In this document: piece after piece, positions 39,314-47,651 of the stretch
How the letters are laid out: each line of letters opens with the position of its first letter
Numbering within the stretch: the stretch's first letter is position 1
From: a virus
IMG/VR virus record: IMGVR_UViG_3300013212_000061
Coordinates: 1 to 64,000 of that record
Direction: 5' to 3' (one strand)
Length of the DNA: 64,000 nt
Made by a program: the position numbers and the translations under genes
The notes under the pieces: model-generated
Told to the model about the DNA's origin: nothing
What the model saw: only the letters and a program-made list of their open reading frames with translations
The model's database searches: none

Positions 39314-40912
39314 ATGGCAGGATTTGTACAAAGAAATGGTCCATTGACTAAACAACCATTCAACTTAAGTAGCACCCTTAAGAAGTTATCTTCTTTCGGT
39401 ATGTACTATGATGATTTGGTGCTTAGACAATCTCAAGCAATCGGACCGGTAGAAGATGCAATTGGTTACGGTCAAATGAACCCAACAGGTCTCGATAGCG
39501 ATGATATGTATGGAGCATTTGCAGCCCTTTCGATGGCTGATACTACAATGCGTAAAAATATTCCATTTTTTGACCAAGCATATCGTGGTAAAAGAGATGA
39601 ACTTAGAGCATTTGCACAGCATGACGAAATTGAAGACATCTTAGATATACTCTGTGATGAGTCAATTGTATATGATAGCAAAAACTTCATGGCCAATCCA
39701 GAGATTATCGGTATGGAAGTTTCTGAAGATGTGCAGAAATATCTTAATAAAGCATATAGAGACCTCTATCAATATTTTGGATTCAATCTAGACCAATCAG
39801 CTTGGTACTTCTATAGAAAATGGTTAATTGATGGTTACCTATCGTTTGAGATTATTTATAATCCTGAAATGTCGGAAGTTATTGGATTTAAAGAAATTGA
39901 TCCAATCACATTGGTCCCAGGATATAACCATGAAGATGGTAAAAAAGTTTGGATTCAGTTTAAAGACGATCCAGTTAAACAGAGAAAATTGTATGATTCA
40001 CAGATTGTGTACATATCATACTCTTCAATTACTACAGCATCAAGGGTTTCTTACCTTGAGCGACTTGTAAGAGCATTCAACTTAATGAGAATTATGGAAC
40101 ATACCAGAGTTATTTGGGCTGTGACAAATTCATCTTATAGAATGAAATTTATTATACCAGTTGGTGGTAAATCTAAAACCAGAGCAAAACAATCCCTTGC
40201 TCAATTAATGAATAACTATAAAGAAGTTGTAGATTTTGATTGGGACAGTGCATCTCTTACAACTAATGGTAAACCAATGTTACAATTTAACAAAGAATAT
40301 TGGTTACCTAGCAAGGACGGAGAACAACCTGAAATTGAAACCTTAGGTGGAGAAGGTCCAGAATTAAGCGACACTGAATCATTAAAATACTTCTCAGATA
40401 AACTTAAAGCAGTTTCAAAAATTCCTTACAATAGATTCATGTATGAAGATGGTGGAGGAGATTTCAATCTAGCTGCCGATGGTATGATTAGAGATGAGAT
40501 TAAATTCAGCAAATTTATTAATCGTTTACGTAGTTCATTCCAAGAGATATTGATTAAACCCTTATGGATTCAAATGTGTCTTAAATTTCCAGAATTTAAG
40601 GAGGATGCAGGATTTAGAACCCAAATTGCACTCCGATTTAATGAGGATAATATGTTCTCTGAATTAAAGACAATGGAAATCATGCAAAAGAGACTTGATT
40701 TTATTACTACAATGAAAGATTCACTGGTTAAAACAGATCCAATGACAATGGAAGAAACTCCATATTTTGACATGGACTTCTTAGTTGATAGATACCTTAA
40801 ATTAAGTCCAGATGATAAAGCAGCTAATGATGCATATAAAGCCCGAACTGCTGCTGCCAAAGCTGCCGAACCAGAAGTAGAGGATCCAATGGGCTTAGGA
40901 ATGGGAATGTAA
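39314..40912 (+). CDS. 20: Portal protein (gp20-like)
   Basis: A 532-residue protein, close to T4 gp20 (524). DILCDESIVYD, WLIDGYLSFEIIY and the long central KEIDPITLVPGY segment match the T4 portal family. It forms the dodecameric ring at the capsid vertex, docking site for terminase and tail. A low-complexity Ala/Glu/Met C-terminus ends it. It opens the head gene run in T4 order. Confidence 0.88.
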   Translation: MAGFVQRNGPLTKQPFNLSSTLKKLSSFGMYYDDLVLRQSQAIGPVEDAIGYGQMNPTGLDSDDMYGAFAALSMADTTMRKNIPFFDQAYRGKRDELRAFAQHDEIEDILDILCDESIVYDSKNFMANPEIIGMEVSEDVQKYLNKAYRDLYQYFGFNLDQSAWYFYRKWLIDGYLSFEIIYNPEMSEVIGFKEIDPITLVPGYNHEDGKKVWIQFKDDPVKQRKLYDSQIVYISYSSITTASRVSYLERLVRAFNLMRIMEHTRVIWAVTNSSYRMKFIIPVGGKSKTRAKQSLAQLMNNYKEVVDFDWDSASLTTNGKPMLQFNKEYWLPSKDGEQPEIETLGGEGPELSDTESLKYFSDKLKAVSKIPYNRFMYEDGGGDFNLAADGMIRDEIKFSKFINRLRSSFQEILIKPLWIQMCLKFPEFKEDAGFRTQIALRFNEDNMFSELKTMEIMQKRLDFITTMKDSLVKTDPMTMEETPYFDMDFLVDRYLKLSPDDKAANDAYKARTAAAKAAEPEVEDPMGLGMGM

Positions 40913-40933
40913 TTAAATAAAAATATAAATAAA

Positions 40934-41275
40934 ATGAAAATAATTAAAACATTTGAGGAATTTACAAGTTCACTTCAAGAAGATGCAATTGATGCAGGAG
41001 AAGATTCAAAAGTAGTAATTGATGATGTCACACTTGACTCAGGAAAAGAAATTAAATCTACTGAAATTTTAGGGACTATTCTGTCTTCAAAAAGTGAAAA
41101 AGAATTTAAAGAATATTTCTACAGTGAATATGGAAATACTGCATTTACCGAAGAGGATATGTTTACTCTAGTTAAATTTTATAGCGATTATCAAGAAGAA
41201 ACTGCTCAAAAAGAAAAGGATGCTGAAAAAGATGCAGAAGGTGGCGAAGAAAAAGATCCACTAGCCGATCTATAA
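40934..41275 (+). CDS. Prohead core protein (gp67/gp68-like) with leader motif
   Basis: A 113-residue, very acidic protein starting MKIIKTFEEFTSSLQED, the shared leader with a possible SLQE|D cut. It lies between portal and protease, exactly where T4 has the small core proteins gp67 and gp68. The C-terminus is a charged repeat (KEKDAEKDAEGGEEKD). A core component that is digested during head maturation fits both leader and place. Finding the motif on a core gene supports reading it as a head-targeting signal in the other genes. Confidence 0.75.
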   Translation: MKIIKTFEEFTSSLQEDAIDAGEDSKVVIDDVTLDSGKEIKSTEILGTILSSKSEKEFKEYFYSEYGNTAFTEEDMFTLVKFYSDYQEETAQKEKDAEKDAEGGEEKDPLADL

Positions 41276-41312
41276 AAATTTAAAATTTTTAAAAATCTTC
41301 AAAAATTAACTG

Positions 41313-41321
41313 GATATATAA
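41313..41321 (+). promoter_or_regulatory. Late-promoter-like box GATATATAA
   Basis: 25 nt before the protease-scaffold ATG at 41346. Confidence 0.5.
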
Positions 41322-41345
41322 TAGAAATATAATAAAATAATACTT

Positions 41346-43265
41346 ATGACTAATAACTTACTGATCTTAGAAAGATCGTCAACGGAATTAGAGTTTAAAC
41401 AAGATGGTGGAACCTATGTTCTAGAGGGTATCTTTGGAGAAATCGATAAGAAAAATCGTAATAACCGAATCTATACTGAATCTGAATACTTACCACAGAT
41501 TGAAGCTCTACAGGCAAAAATTAAATCATCAAAGTTACTAGGTGAATTAGATCACCCACAAACATTTGATGTTTCCTTAAAAAATGTGTCACACATTATT
41601 GAAGAGCTTACTTATGATACCAATACAAAGCAAGTTAAAGGACGTATTAGACTATTAGATACTGATGCTGGAAGACAGGCAAAAGCCCTTGTAGACGCTG
41701 GTGTTCCCCTACAAATTTCAAGTAGAGCAGCTGGTGCAGTTGAATCTAATGGAACTGTAAAAATCAAACAATTGTTTACTTATGATTTAGTTGCAGACCC
41801 TGGGTTTGAAAATGCTGAATTGAAAAGAGTTAATGAATCTTATGGATTTGTTAATGAAGGAAACGACCTATTTATTTACGAGATAAATAATACAAATGAA
41901 AAACAATCAATCGAAAATATAAACGAAACAAAAATGGCAGAGTCTAAATTTATTACGACTGAGGATTTTAATAAGTACTCTAAATATCTTTCTGAAGAAA
42001 TCAAATCTATTAAAGAAAGTATGAATTCTTTAACAGAATCAGAGTCTACTAGTTCTCAATTAGAAACACTTAAAGAATACACTGATTATTTAGCTAAGAA
42101 ATTAGATGAATCAATCGCATATTCAGAACACATTGCTGAAAAAGCAGACCAAGGTATTCAATACTCAGAAAATCTTGCAGAGAAAGTTGACCAAGGTATT
42201 CAATATTCTGAGCATATCGCTGAAAGCGTTGATGCTATTAAAAACTACACTAACTATTTAGCTGAATCTTATAATGAAGGTTCTACTTCTTACGATAACT
42301 TAATTAAATATACTGAATATTTAAGAGAAAACTTAGAGAAAGTAACTGAATATGCAGAATACGTTGCAGAAACTGTTAACACTAACCTATTATTAGAAGA
42401 CGAAGCAGGTTTACCAGCTGAAGACCTTAAAGATGAAACAGAAGATGTTTCTCCAGATGTAGTAGATGCTGATGGTAACGTAATCACTGGAAAACCAGAA
42501 GATGTAGAAGGTGAATTAGACCTTAAAGGAGTAGACGGTGCCGGTAAAGAAGTTACTGAAGCAAATGATGGAACTGAAGCAGGTTTACCAGCTGAAGACA
42601 TTAAAAAAGCTACTAAAGATGTTACAGTAGATGTAGTTGATGCTGATGGTAATGTAATCACTGGAAAACCAGAAGATGTAGAAAAAGACTTAGAACTTGC
42701 TGGTAAAGGAGACGCTGCTGGTAAACAAGTTGACCAGATGGAGGCTTACAAAAATTCAATCACTTCTAAATTAGAAGCTATTGTTGAAAAAGTAAATGCT
42801 AAAAAATCAGAAAATCCAGCATTCTTTAAATTTATCTCTGAAGAGAAAGTAAATGAATTTAATGCATTATCTACTGAAGAAAAATCTAAAGTTGTAACTG
42901 CTGTTGAAGGTCGCGGTTACCTTACTGAAGGACAAATATTAGCCCTATGGAACACTTCATTATCAGGAGTTGTAGAAACTAATAATGCTCCTACAGTTAT
43001 TAAATTAATGCCAACTGAATACCATGATACTTGGGCTAAATGTTCTGAAGGTAAGAAAAATCAAATCATAGCACAATCTAAATATCACAAACTAGAAACA
43101 CCTTACCAAGTTGCAAACTTCTGGCAAACTAGAGACCTTAGAGAGGTTGCTCCAGTAATGGAAAAAATTGCTATGGTAAATGAATCTACTGTTGAAGAAG
43201 TTAAAACTTTAGGTTATGATGCATCTGAATTAGGAGCTGAAATTGCAAAAAGATTTAGAAAATAA
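41346..43265 (+). CDS. Prohead protease fused to scaffold (gp21-gp22-like)
   Basis: A 639-residue protein. The first ~180 residues are a gp21-type serine protease: GELDHP with His70, and ISSRAAG with the nucleophile Ser at 125 or 126. After a linker comes a scaffold: coiled-coil repeats (YSEHIAEKADQGIQYSENLA, about 250-340), two 58-residue acidic repeats (about 353-465), and a helical C-terminus. T4 encodes protease and scaffold as separate adjacent genes 21 and 22; here they share one frame. It would act inside the prohead, cut itself and clip leader-bearing proteins after [LI]xE. A separate scaffold start inside cannot be excluded (ATG at 41935). Confidence 0.8.
   Translation: MTNNLLILERSSTELEFKQDGGTYVLEGIFGEIDKKNRNNRIYTESEYLPQIEALQAKIKSSKLLGELDHPQTFDVSLKNVSHIIEELTYDTNTKQVKGRIRLLDTDAGRQAKALVDAGVPLQISSRAAGAVESNGTVKIKQLFTYDLVADPGFENAELKRVNESYGFVNEGNDLFIYEINNTNEKQSIENINETKMAESKFITTEDFNKYSKYLSEEIKSIKESMNSLTESESTSSQLETLKEYTDYLAKKLDESIAYSEHIAEKADQGIQYSENLAEKVDQGIQYSEHIAESVDAIKNYTNYLAESYNEGSTSYDNLIKYTEYLRENLEKVTEYAEYVAETVNTNLLLEDEAGLPAEDLKDETEDVSPDVVDADGNVITGKPEDVEGELDLKGVDGAGKEVTEANDGTEAGLPAEDIKKATKDVTVDVVDADGNVITGKPEDVEKDLELAGKGDAAGKQVDQMEAYKNSITSKLEAIVEKVNAKKSENPAFFKFISEEKVNEFNALSTEEKSKVVTAVEGRGYLTEGQILALWNTSLSGVVETNNAPTVIKLMPTEYHDTWAKCSEGKKNQIIAQSKYHKLETPYQVANFWQTRDLREVAPVMEKIAMVNESTVEEVKTLGYDASELGAEIAKRFRK
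42402..42740 (+). repeat. Tandem 174-nt coding repeat in scaffold
   Basis: Copy 1 starts at 42402 and copy 2 at 42576. Both encode EAGLPAED then a VVDADGNVITGKPEDVE segment. The repeats are acidic and probably flexible. Confidence 0.85.
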
Positions 43266-43306
43266 TCTTATTTTTGGGTTTTTTTAAAAAAATCAAAAAA
43301 AACGTA

Positions 43307-43315
43307 GATATATAA
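43307..43315 (+). promoter_or_regulatory. Late-promoter-like box GATATATAA of capsid gene
   Basis: 112 nt before the major capsid ATG, giving an unusually long leader compared with about 20 nt for other late genes. Confidence 0.5.
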
Positions 43316-43331
43316 TACTTATTAAAACATA

Positions 43332-43374
43332 TTCGATGCTCAGTTAAGAAGCAAAAAACTGAAATTATATCGAA
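43332..43374 (+). promoter_or_regulatory. Structured 5' leader of major capsid mRNA
   Basis: Outer stem TTCGAT (43332-43337) / ATCGAA (43369-43374) and inner stem CAGTT (43341-43345) / AACTG (43357-43361). It begins about 17 nt after the late-type box, so it would be at or near the mRNA 5' end and could stabilise an abundant message. Confidence 0.4.
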
Positions 43375-43426
43375 AACTCGTAATATACGAAAAACATAAA
43401 ACCATTAAAAAAAAATAAATTTACAA

Positions 43427-44929
43427 ATGGCAAATTTAATTAATGAAGCAGAAATCAGAGCAACGTGGGCTCCGATTATCGAATCTGCGACAGGTATCAA
43501 CGATGCAAGCAAATTAGCTTGGATGTCAGAATACTGTCACAACCACAAATTATACGAAGATGCTTCTCAAATGAGCTTAGGTACTGCTGGTAACATCTTT
43601 GGTATGGGTGCTACAACTTTACCTGGTAATACATTCTCAAATGGTATGTCTACTACTAAAGGTTCTGGTGATAAAGCTCCTTCTTTACTTCCTTTAGCAA
43701 TGCAAGTTGCTGCTCAAACTATCGGTCTTGACTTAGTACCAGTAGTTCCTATGGCTGGTCCAATGGGATTATTGTCTTACTTAGACTTCGTTTACGAAGG
43801 TGGTAAATTAGGTGGAACTGTTGCTCCAACTTACATTAAAGCTAACCCAGTTGCTGGTGTTATTGATATCGCTGCTGCTACTTCTGGTACTCCAGCTGTT
43901 GCAATCTCAGCTGCATATACTTTCATTGGAAAATCTCGTATCGATGGTTATTCAATCTTCAAAGTAGTTGGTGCACCTGTTGCTGCTAACGTTGCTGCGG
44001 ATTTATTAATCGCAGTAAATGCTGTATTATCTCCTGATACTACTGCTACAATCTTAGATGTACAATTAGTAAAAGCTTTAGAGGATCACGTTAAAGGATT
44101 CGCTGCTTCTACTGCTACTGGTACTCCATTCTCAAGAGAAGCTGGAGAACAAACTCCAGATAAAATCATGGGATTATCTTTATTCTCTAAAAGCGTTACA
44201 GCTGAAACTTTCCAAGTTGCTGCTGCCGTTACAAGAGAACAAGTTCAAGATTTAAAACAATTCGGAGTTGATGCTGTTGCTCAAGTTGAAGCTGTTTTAA
44301 CTAATGAATTAACTCAAGGTATTAACCAATACATCTTAGGAAGAATCAGAACATTAGGTGCTCTTAACGTTACTAGAGCGTTCAGTTCTAATGCATTTGA
44401 CTTAAGCTTACCTACTGCTGCATCTTTATCAGGTGGAGAAACTTTACCTTCTGTTCACAGAAGAATTCTTTCTCAAATCTTAGCTTCTGCTAACTTGATC
44501 GCTAACAGAGGTAGAAGAGGTGCTGGTAACTTCGCAGTATGTGGACCACAAACTGCTACAGTTTTACAATCAATTGCTGGTTTCGTTGCAAACCCAATGG
44601 CAAATACTTTCGCACAAGCTGCTGGAGCTATCTACCCATTAGGATCTGTTGCTGGAATTAACATTTATACTGACCCTACAATGGACTGGTTTGATTATTC
44701 AATCGCAGTTGGTAGAAAAGGAGACGGAAACGGACCTGGTATCGTATTCATGCCTTACTTAATGGCTGAATCAGTTCAAGCAATTGCTGAAGGAACTATG
44801 GCTCCTAAAGTAGCTGTTAAATCTAGATTCGCTCTAGTTGATGCAGGATTCCACCCTGAAACTCAATACGTTGAGTTTAACGTAACTGTTGCAGGTAGTG
44901 CTACAGCTAACTTATTAACATTAGCTTAA
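43427..44929 (+). CDS. 23: Major capsid protein (gp23-like)
   Basis: A 500-residue protein. The N-terminal MANLINEAEIRATWAPIIES, then LAWMSEYCHNH, the GMGAT...LPGN region and VKSRFALVDAGF match T4 gp23. Codon use is strongly biased to GCT, GGT and TTA, as expected for the most abundant protein. LINE|A near the start fits the protease rule, though T4 gp23 is cut further in. A long structured leader precedes it and a perfect terminator follows. Confidence 0.92.
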   Translation: MANLINEAEIRATWAPIIESATGINDASKLAWMSEYCHNHKLYEDASQMSLGTAGNIFGMGATTLPGNTFSNGMSTTKGSGDKAPSLLPLAMQVAAQTIGLDLVPVVPMAGPMGLLSYLDFVYEGGKLGGTVAPTYIKANPVAGVIDIAAATSGTPAVAISAAYTFIGKSRIDGYSIFKVVGAPVAANVAADLLIAVNAVLSPDTTATILDVQLVKALEDHVKGFAASTATGTPFSREAGEQTPDKIMGLSLFSKSVTAETFQVAAAVTREQVQDLKQFGVDAVAQVEAVLTNELTQGINQYILGRIRTLGALNVTRAFSSNAFDLSLPTAASLSGGETLPSVHRRILSQILASANLIANRGRRGAGNFAVCGPQTATVLQSIAGFVANPMANTFAQAAGAIYPLGSVAGINIYTDPTMDWFDYSIAVGRKGDGNGPGIVFMPYLMAESVQAIAEGTMAPKVAVKSRFALVDAGFHPETQYVEFNVTVAGSATANLLTLA

Positions 44930-44966
44930 TATTTTAAATTAGAACTAACATTCTAATTATATTTAA

Positions 44967-44996
44967 AGGGAACTGAGAAATCAGTTCCCTTTTTTT
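44967..44996 (+). terminator. Rho-independent terminator
   Basis: Perfect 10-bp stem AGGGAACTGA (44967-44976) / TCAGTTCCCT (44981-44990) with a 4-nt loop and T tract after the capsid gene. Confidence 0.92.
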
Positions 44997-44998
44997 GT

Positions 44999-45007
44999 GA
45001 TATATAA
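44999..45007 (+). promoter_or_regulatory. Late-promoter-like box GATATATAA
   Basis: Begins 2 nt after the capsid terminator T tract and 23 nt before the ATG at 45031. Confidence 0.5.
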
Positions 45008-45030
45008 TCTATAACAAAATAAATTAAAAT

Positions 45031-46140
45031 ATGGACGCATTTGAAAATTGGTATACTAATATACTTGAAGAGGTTGCAACAGCACCTGCTAAAACACTAG
45101 CAGGAGATGTCGATACTATTATAAATTCTTTAGATACTCTTGTTAAAGAATTGACTGAAGAACTTGATTCTCCAGAATTTAATGAATTAAATGAAGCTGG
45201 TGAAGAAGGTCCAAGTAAAGTTTGGCAATGGATTTGGTGGATGCCAAAAGCCAGAAAGGCACAGCAAAAGGTTAATAAAATAAAATTGAATGTTGCTGAT
45301 ATGGAATCCGCGGCTGAAGATGCTAAAGATGCAGAACAAAAGGCAAAAATTAATGCAAAAGCAACAATGACAAAGGATCAGGCAAATGAACTTCAAAGAT
45401 TAGTTGATGACAAATACAGTGCAAAAGGAGAACTTGTTGCAAAGGCACTTCATACTGAAAAAATCCTAGGGCAAATTGCATCAATTAAAAGAGTTTCAGG
45501 ATTAGAAGACGATCCGGAAAAAAAGGCTAGTTATAAAGAAAAAATGGCCGAACTTCAGCAAAAATGGAAAGAGGATCAGATTGCAATTAAAGAACTTGAA
45601 CCTTCCGAGGAGGATAAAGCTGCTGAAATTGAAAAAAAGAAAGAAGAGCAAAGACTAGCAAAAGAAAAACAAGATAAATTAGATGCTGATGCCGAATCGG
45701 CTAAAAAAGAAAAAGAGGAAGAGCCTAAAGAAGAACCAAAGGAAGAGCCAGAATCTACTGAAAAAGACCCAAAGGTAAAAGCGTTAGAGGATGAAATTAC
45801 TAAATTAGAACAACAATTAGCAGATTCTGAAAAATCTCCAGATAAGAATAAAGAAGGAATTGAAACACTTAAAGGTGCAATTGTAGGTAAAAAGAATGCA
45901 TTACAAAAATTAAAAGATAAAACAGAACCAAAAGAATCTTTAGTTAATAGAGCCACTGCCTCCGGTTTAGATGAATTAGCATCTGAAATCGCTTCTAAAC
46001 TTGATTGGCAATTAGATGAAGGAACTGTCTTATATCAAAAATATGACAATATCATTAAAAAGACTGAATACTCAAAATCTTTAAATGAGTCAAAGTACCA
46101 AAATCTAAGTGTTAAAGATAGATTCTCTAGATTACTATAA
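45031..46140 (+). CDS. Charged coiled-coil late protein, possibly internal head protein
   Basis: A 369-residue protein starting MDAFENWYTNILEEVATAP, which may be a diverged form of the head-targeting leader (ILEE). Most of the sequence is Lys/Glu/Ala-rich coiled coil with a KEEEPKEEPKEEPES linker near 230-245. The C-terminus SLNESKYQNLSVKDRFSRLL is more ordered. It follows the major capsid gene with its own late-type promoter. Scaffold-like or core-like role is plausible; unproven. It converges with the only minus-strand gene, overlapping by 6 nt. Confidence 0.6.
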   Translation: MDAFENWYTNILEEVATAPAKTLAGDVDTIINSLDTLVKELTEELDSPEFNELNEAGEEGPSKVWQWIWWMPKARKAQQKVNKIKLNVADMESAAEDAKDAEQKAKINAKATMTKDQANELQRLVDDKYSAKGELVAKALHTEKILGQIASIKRVSGLEDDPEKKASYKEKMAELQQKWKEDQIAIKELEPSEEDKAAEIEKKKEEQRLAKEKQDKLDADAESAKKEKEEEPKEEPKEEPESTEKDPKVKALEDEITKLEQQLADSEKSPDKNKEGIETLKGAIVGKKNALQKLKDKTEPKESLVNRATASGLDELASEIASKLDWQLDEGTVLYQKYDNIIKKTEYSKSLNESKYQNLSVKDRFSRLL

Positions 46141-46635
46141 TTTAGAATTCTTTCTAGCAATATTTAAAAACTCCTTTTGTTGATTCAATAGGAGTTTTTT
46201 TACGTGTTGTTGGAAGGCAACCGAAGATTTTAGGATTCTACCATCCACCATCTTACCACCAAGAGTATCGTGATAGTCAGGATGGACAAAGTTTTCCGCT
46301 CCAAAGTTATTTATATTAGACCTGATAGGTTCTCCAGAAAGGGCACAAGTCCAATCAATTGTATCGTAACTATCCGAAAGCTCTTCGCTCTTCATTAGTT
46401 CCCCAGTAGACCAATCATAATAATACCTGTCCCGTTTTGAATCGTTTTTATGCTTACACATTTCAAAGATAATATGTAGGAACTTGTCAGATTGGGCCCT
46501 TTCTTTTATTAGTGGATTCTCTAGTAGTAATCGACGCTGTTGCCGTGAGAGTCCTTCATAACATACACCATATCTATTCCTTGGATAGGGTCCTCCAGTT
46601 CGACGAATCTTTGGGTATTTGTTATTAAAAGCCAT
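46135..46635 (-). CDS. Hypothetical protein, only minus-strand gene
   Basis: A 166-residue protein, ATG at 46635 reading leftward, stop TAG at 46135. Basic N-terminus (NNKYPKIRRTGGPYPRNRYG), SRQQRRLLLE, then WTCALSGEPI and a helical Lys-rich end. It covers a stretch with no + strand gene, and its composition is protein-like, so I think it is real. No family recognised. Its last 25 codons contain a strong inverted repeat that acts as terminator for the convergent gene. Confidence 0.65.
   Translation of the reverse strand: MAFNNKYPKIRRTGGPYPRNRYGVCYEGLSRQQRRLLLENPLIKERAQSDKFLHIIFEMCKHKNDSKRDRYYYDWSTGELMKSEELSDSYDTIDWTCALSGEPIRSNINNFGAENFVHPDYHDTLGGKMVDGRILKSSVAFQQHVKKLLLNQQKEFLNIARKNSKL
46166..46203 (+). 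terminator. Bidirectional terminator inside minus-strand gene
   Basis: Perfect 10-bp stem AAAAACTCCT (46166-46175) / AGGAGTTTTT (46190-46199), T tract on the + side and matching A tract at the start, so it can work in both directions. It lies within the 3' coding part of the minus-strand gene. Confidence 0.8.
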
Positions 46636-46667
46636 AAGATATTTATCTGAAACTTATTGGTTCTGTC

Positions 46668-46677
46668 TTATATAATA
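46668..46677 (+). promoter_or_regulatory. Promoter-like TTATATAATA
   Basis: 22 nt before the clamp-loader ATG, after a TTGG...TCTG stretch, in the divergent gap with the minus-strand gene. Confidence 0.4.
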
Positions 46678-46699
46678 CCTATAAACTTAAACCTAAAAA

Positions 46700-47650
46700 A
46701 TGATTCAAGCACTTTTTACAGAAAAATATAGACCAAAAAATCTAGAAGATTTAATCCTTCCAGAACGTGTAATGTCAAAATTTGAAAATGGATTAACACA
46801 GAACATGCTATTAGCAGGTAGTCCTGGAACTGGTAAAACTTCAACTGCAAAAGCTATTGTTAACCAATTTGGATTACCATACCTTTATATTAATGCATCT
46901 ACTGATACTTCAGTTGATGTAATTAGAACCCGGATCACTGATTTCTGTTCAACGATGTCAATCCTAGATGACCAAGGAAAATTTAAGGTTGTAATATTAG
47001 ATGAGGTTGATGGTGTATCTGACCAATTCTTTAAAGCGCTTCGTGCAACCATGGAGCAGTTTGCAAGTAACTCCCGTTTTATTGCAACTTGCAATTATGT
47101 TAATAAAATCCCAGATCCAATTCTTTCCAGGTTTGAAGTTATTAATTTTGACTTTGATAAATCCGAAGAGAATGAATTGACCAAGAAATATATTAGAAGG
47201 GTTTATGATATTTGTGGAAAGGAAGGAATGACAATTGAAAAACCTGCATTGGTAGAATTTGTTAAAAGAAACTTTCCGGACCTAAGAAGTACTCTTAATA
47301 AATTACAAGGTTATAAAACGCAAGGTACTCAAAACATTACAGTTGATGATGTTAAAAAGTTTAATTCAGTCTATAAAGACATGTTTGACCTTATTTTTAA
47401 TCAAATGGACCCTGTAGTTAACTATAAGTATATTGTAGGAGAATATTCAAATAGGGTAGATGATGTGTTGCAAACGCTTGGTCAAGAATTTATTGAGTAC
47501 ATACAAACAGAAAAACCTCAAAATGCTCGACACATTCCACAAATTGCAATTTGCGTTGCAGAACATCAAGCACAGAGAACATTAGTAATCGATCCGGTTA
47601 TTACATTGCTTTCATGTGTTTATAAAATTCAAACAATAGTTAACGGTTAA
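46700..47650 (+). CDS. 44: Clamp loader large subunit (gp44/RFC-like)
   Basis: A 316-residue protein (T4 gp44 319). GSPGTGKT (about 40-47) is Walker A; VVILDEVDG is Walker B; FIATCNYVNKIPDPILSRF holds sensor 1 and the SRx arginine finger motif of RFC-type loaders. It opens the sliding clamp with a small partner (see 49881). It is split from that partner by a glycosyltransferase and a nuclease gene. Confidence 0.9.
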   Translation: MIQALFTEKYRPKNLEDLILPERVMSKFENGLTQNMLLAGSPGTGKTSTAKAIVNQFGLPYLYINASTDTSVDVIRTRITDFCSTMSILDDQGKFKVVILDEVDGVSDQFFKALRATMEQFASNSRFIATCNYVNKIPDPILSRFEVINFDFDKSEENELTKKYIRRVYDICGKEGMTIEKPALVEFVKRNFPDLRSTLNKLQGYKTQGTQNITVDDVKKFNSVYKDMFDLIFNQMDPVVNYKYIVGEYSNRVDDVLQTLGQEFIEYIQTEKPQNARHIPQIAICVAEHQAQRTLVIDPVITLLSCVYKIQTIVNG

Positions 47651-47651
47651 G

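Noticed and set aside
45576-45956. Minus-strand Ser-rich frame opposite the coiled-coil gene
   Set aside because: It mirrors a Glu/Lys-rich coding sequence, and such frames arise from codon bias alone.
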